A DNA stretch of 6,784 bases from Sulfurospirillaceae bacterium (GTDB lineage Bacteria; Campylobacterota; Campylobacteria; Campylobacterales; Sulfurospirillaceae). The stretch lies in contig JAQWCT010000151.1 of NCBI GenBank assembly GCA_028705785.1, forward strand, positions 1 through 6,784. The letters are read 5' to 3'. The translations under genes and the position numbers were made by a program. Below, piece by piece: positions 4,882 through 6,784 of this stretch (positions are counted from its first letter, which is position 1; the number at the start of each line of letters is the position of its first letter). Under the pieces are notes generated by a model. The model made no database searches and had not been told where the DNA came from. It saw nothing but the letters and a program-made list of their open reading frames with translations.

Positions 4882-6784
4882 ATGCTAATAATTTTGTCAC
4901 TATTTTGTATTTTTTTTGCTGGTGTAACGCCTTTTATTTTGGCAAAGAAAAAACCATTTATATCAGATAGACTCTGCGCATTTTTACATGTAATCGGAAC
5001 TATTTTTGGTTGGACTTTTATTTTTTTAACCTATCAACATCATTTCGTTGTTTCACTTGAACTTCCTTTTAAAACTATTTTTGGCTCTTTTTCTATCCTC
5101 ATAGATGAAATAACACTTCTGTTTTTAATTCCCATCTATACTATCAGCGCAATGAGTGCTATTTACAGTATCTCTTATTGGTCAACCGTAAAAAAAGGTT
5201 ATATCTTATCTGTAAAATATAGACTTTTTCTTTCTTTGTTTACACTCTTTATGATTTTTCTAGTCATTGCTGATAATTTTGTGATGTTTTTAATGTGTTG
5301 GGAAATCATGTCTTTACTGGCTTATTTTTTAATAACTGTTGATGAAGCAAATAGTGAAGCCCAAAGTGCTGGCTATCTTTATATCATTGCGACACACACA
5401 GGAATTATAGCTCTGTTTGGCATGTTTGCTATCCTTCAAATGCAATTTGGCTTTTTTGATTTTTCTTCAACGGTAGGACAAGTCGATGGAAACCTAGGAA
5501 TTGCGTCTATTATTTTTTTATTGGGAGTTTTTGGTTTTGGCATGAAAGCGGGTATTTTCCCTCTCTATTTTTGGCTTCCTACCGCTCATGCGTCAGCTCC
5601 CGTTGCCGTTTCTGCCCTCTTATCTGGCGTTATGATTAAAATGGGAATTTATGGTGTAGTGCGTGTGGCTTCTTTGTTTATGAATATTCCGCATTGGTGG
5701 GGATGGATGGTTTTGGGGCTAGGTATTATTTCAGGTATCTTAGGCGTTGTTTACGCTATTGCTCAACACGATATTAAAAAACTTTTAGCCTACCATAGCA
5801 TCGAAAATATTGGTATTATCGTCATTGGCATTGGTCTTGGGATACTGGGACAAAGTTACCATAATGAAACACTCATTCTCTTTGGCTTTGCAGGCGCACT
5901 GTTTCATGTCATTAATCATGCTCTCTTTAAACCACTCCTTTTTTACAGCGCTGGCTCTATCATCGAAAAATATCACACAAGAGATATTAGTCATTATGGT
6001 GGCATTATCAAAGCGCAGCCATATACGGCACTCTTTTTTCTTATCGGAGCAGTTGCCATCAGTGGACTACCACCACTCAATGGTTTTGCGAGCGAATGGC
6101 TCTTGTATATGGGCATGTTCAAAAGCCTACTTTCTACTCAAAATGCACTTGTTCCCGTTTTTACAGGTATCGTAGCACTCTCGATCATCGGAGGCTTAGC
6201 ACTGGCTTGTTTTGTCAAGGTTTTTGGTATTACATTTTTAGGAAAACCTCGAAAAATTGAGCTTTTACATGTTAGGGAATCTTCTTGGTCTATGCTTTTC
6301 CCTATGGCTTTTTTATCTGTTATTTGTTTTATTTTAGGTATTTTTCCCTCAATAATGGAGGGATTGCTTTCCTACTGTGCCACACTTTTCAGTCATCATC
6401 CCCTCAAACCCCAACTGGGTATAATGACTGAGTTATCTTATTCTTATATTTGGTTACTAGGTATTTTTCTCATTCTTGGCGTTATATTTTTGGTTAGTTT
6501 TAAAGGAAAAATCAAAAAAGATATTGATACTTGGGCATGTGCTTTTCCTTACACCACTCCCAAAATGCAATATACGCCTGCTTCATTAGCTCAAATGATT
6601 ATGTATATTTTTAACTGGACACTTAAAATTAAAAAAAGTGAGTTACCACTAAGTGGCTTTTTTCATCAAAAATATGCATTTTACTTTCATCAAAATGATA
6701 AAACCATTTACCTATTAACCACGCTATCTAACATTTTTGTTCTCTTTGCCTCCAAAGTAAAAACCATAGTTCACAATGGATACA
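4882..6784 (+). CDS. HyfB/NuoL-type proton-translocating membrane subunit (3' end outside window)
   Basis: Antiporter-like membrane subunit of the family that includes HyfB/HycC of membrane-bound hydrogenases and NuoL/M/N of complex I; it carries ions across the inner membrane when coupled to a redox module. The visible 634 residues contain the proton-channel core: CWEIMSLLAYFL (139-150; E141 on TM5), FGMKAGIFPLYFWLP (219-233; K222 on TM7), MIKMGIYG (251-258), QHDIKKLLAYHSIENIG (295-311), FHVINHALFKPLLF (341-354; K350) and SGLPPLNGFASEW (394-406). The late segment DTWACAFPYTTPKMQYTPAS (548-567) with a WxC and MQYT signature is typical of HyfB-like proteins rather than NuoL. HyfB is usually about 670 residues, so only a few dozen are missing. 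No hyfA precedes it; the SulP gene lies divergently upstream. DabB, the NuoL-like partner in bicarbonate uptake systems, was considered but is usually shorter and lacks this tail. Partner genes would lie to the right. Confidence 0.9.
   Translation, partial: MLIILSLFCIFFAGVTPFILAKKKPFISDRLCAFLHVIGTIFGWTFIFLTYQHHFVVSLELPFKTIFGSFSILIDEITLLFLIPIYTISAMSAIYSISYWSTVKKGYILSVKYRLFLSLFTLFMIFLVIADNFVMFLMCWEIMSLLAYFLITVDEANSEAQSAGYLYIIATHTGIIALFGMFAILQMQFGFFDFSSTVGQVDGNLGIASIIFLLGVFGFGMKAGIFPLYFWLPTAHASAPVAVSALLSGVMIKMGIYGVVRVASLFMNIPHWWGWMVLGLGIISGILGVVYAIAQHDIKKLLAYHSIENIGIIVIGIGLGILGQSYHNETLILFGFAGALFHVINHALFKPLLFYSAGSIIEKYHTRDISHYGGIIKAQPYTALFFLIGAVAISGLPPLNGFASEWLLYMGMFKSLLSTQNALVPVFTGIVALSIIGGLALACFVKVFGITFLGKPRKIELLHVRESSWSMLFPMAFLSVICFILGIFPSIMEGLLSYCATLFSHHPLKPQLGIMTELSYSYIWLLGIFLILGVIFLVSFKGKIKKDIDTWACAFPYTTPKMQYTPASLAQMIMYIFNWTLKIKKSELPLSGFFHQKYAFYFHQNDKTIYLLTTLSNIFVLFASKVKTIVHNGY

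Noticed and set aside
5785..6175. Open frames on both strands inside the HyfB-like gene.
   Set aside because: The HyfB frame has conserved channel residues through this stretch, so the alternatives are shadows.
1..6784. CRISPR arrays, insertion sequences, tRNA or rRNA genes.
   Set aside because: No direct-repeat arrays, transposase-like proteins, terminal repeats or RNA gene signatures were seen; nearly all the DNA is accounted for by genes.

Overview
The window is AT-rich, densely packed bacterial DNA. It most resembles a Campylobacterota (epsilonproteobacterial) genome, possibly Sulfurospirillum or a close relative. The reasons are the overall look of the proteins, an atpB gene standing apart from the other ATP synthase genes beside a small membrane protein, and a DmpI-type tautomerase close to those I recall from Helicobacter and Campylobacter. 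The genus is inferred from memory of these families; no search was run.

Layout: the first 4674 bases hold a leftward (minus-strand) run of six genes. In transcription order these are a SulP-family anion transporter with a STAS domain (TTG start at 4674), a small free-standing 4-oxalocrotonate tautomerase, atpB (ATP synthase F0 subunit a), a 94-residue two-helix membrane protein with a TTG start, a ThiE/TenI-like protein, and gatB (Asp/Glu-tRNA amidotransferase subunit B), which runs off the left edge. Gaps are very small (15 and 13 bases) or negative (overlaps of 20 and 14 bases), except for 75 bases before atpB. A 207-base intergenic region (4675-4881) separates this run from a rightward gene for a HyfB/NuoL-type ion-pumping membrane subunit, which runs off the right edge just short of its expected C-terminus.

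The most unusual feature is at the SulP end. After its STAS domain the transporter continues into a third, C-terminal domain that is plainly homologous to the separate tautomerase encoded immediately downstream (about 26 of 44 aligned residues identical by hand). The fused copy has lost the catalytic N-terminal proline and stops before the Gly-rich C-terminal segment, while the separate copy keeps both. This looks like an old tandem duplication in which one copy became a non-catalytic appendage of a membrane transporter. The two genes overlap, and the second gene's ribosome-binding site lies inside the first.

How the genes work together: gatB, atpB and the ThiE-like gene are housekeeping (translation, energy, cofactor). 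The SulP gene and the divergent HyfB-like gene share one intergenic region, which invites but does not prove a link between an anion carrier (bicarbonate, sulfate or C4-dicarboxylate, possibly formate) and a membrane-bound ion-pumping or hydrogenase-type complex encoded to the right.
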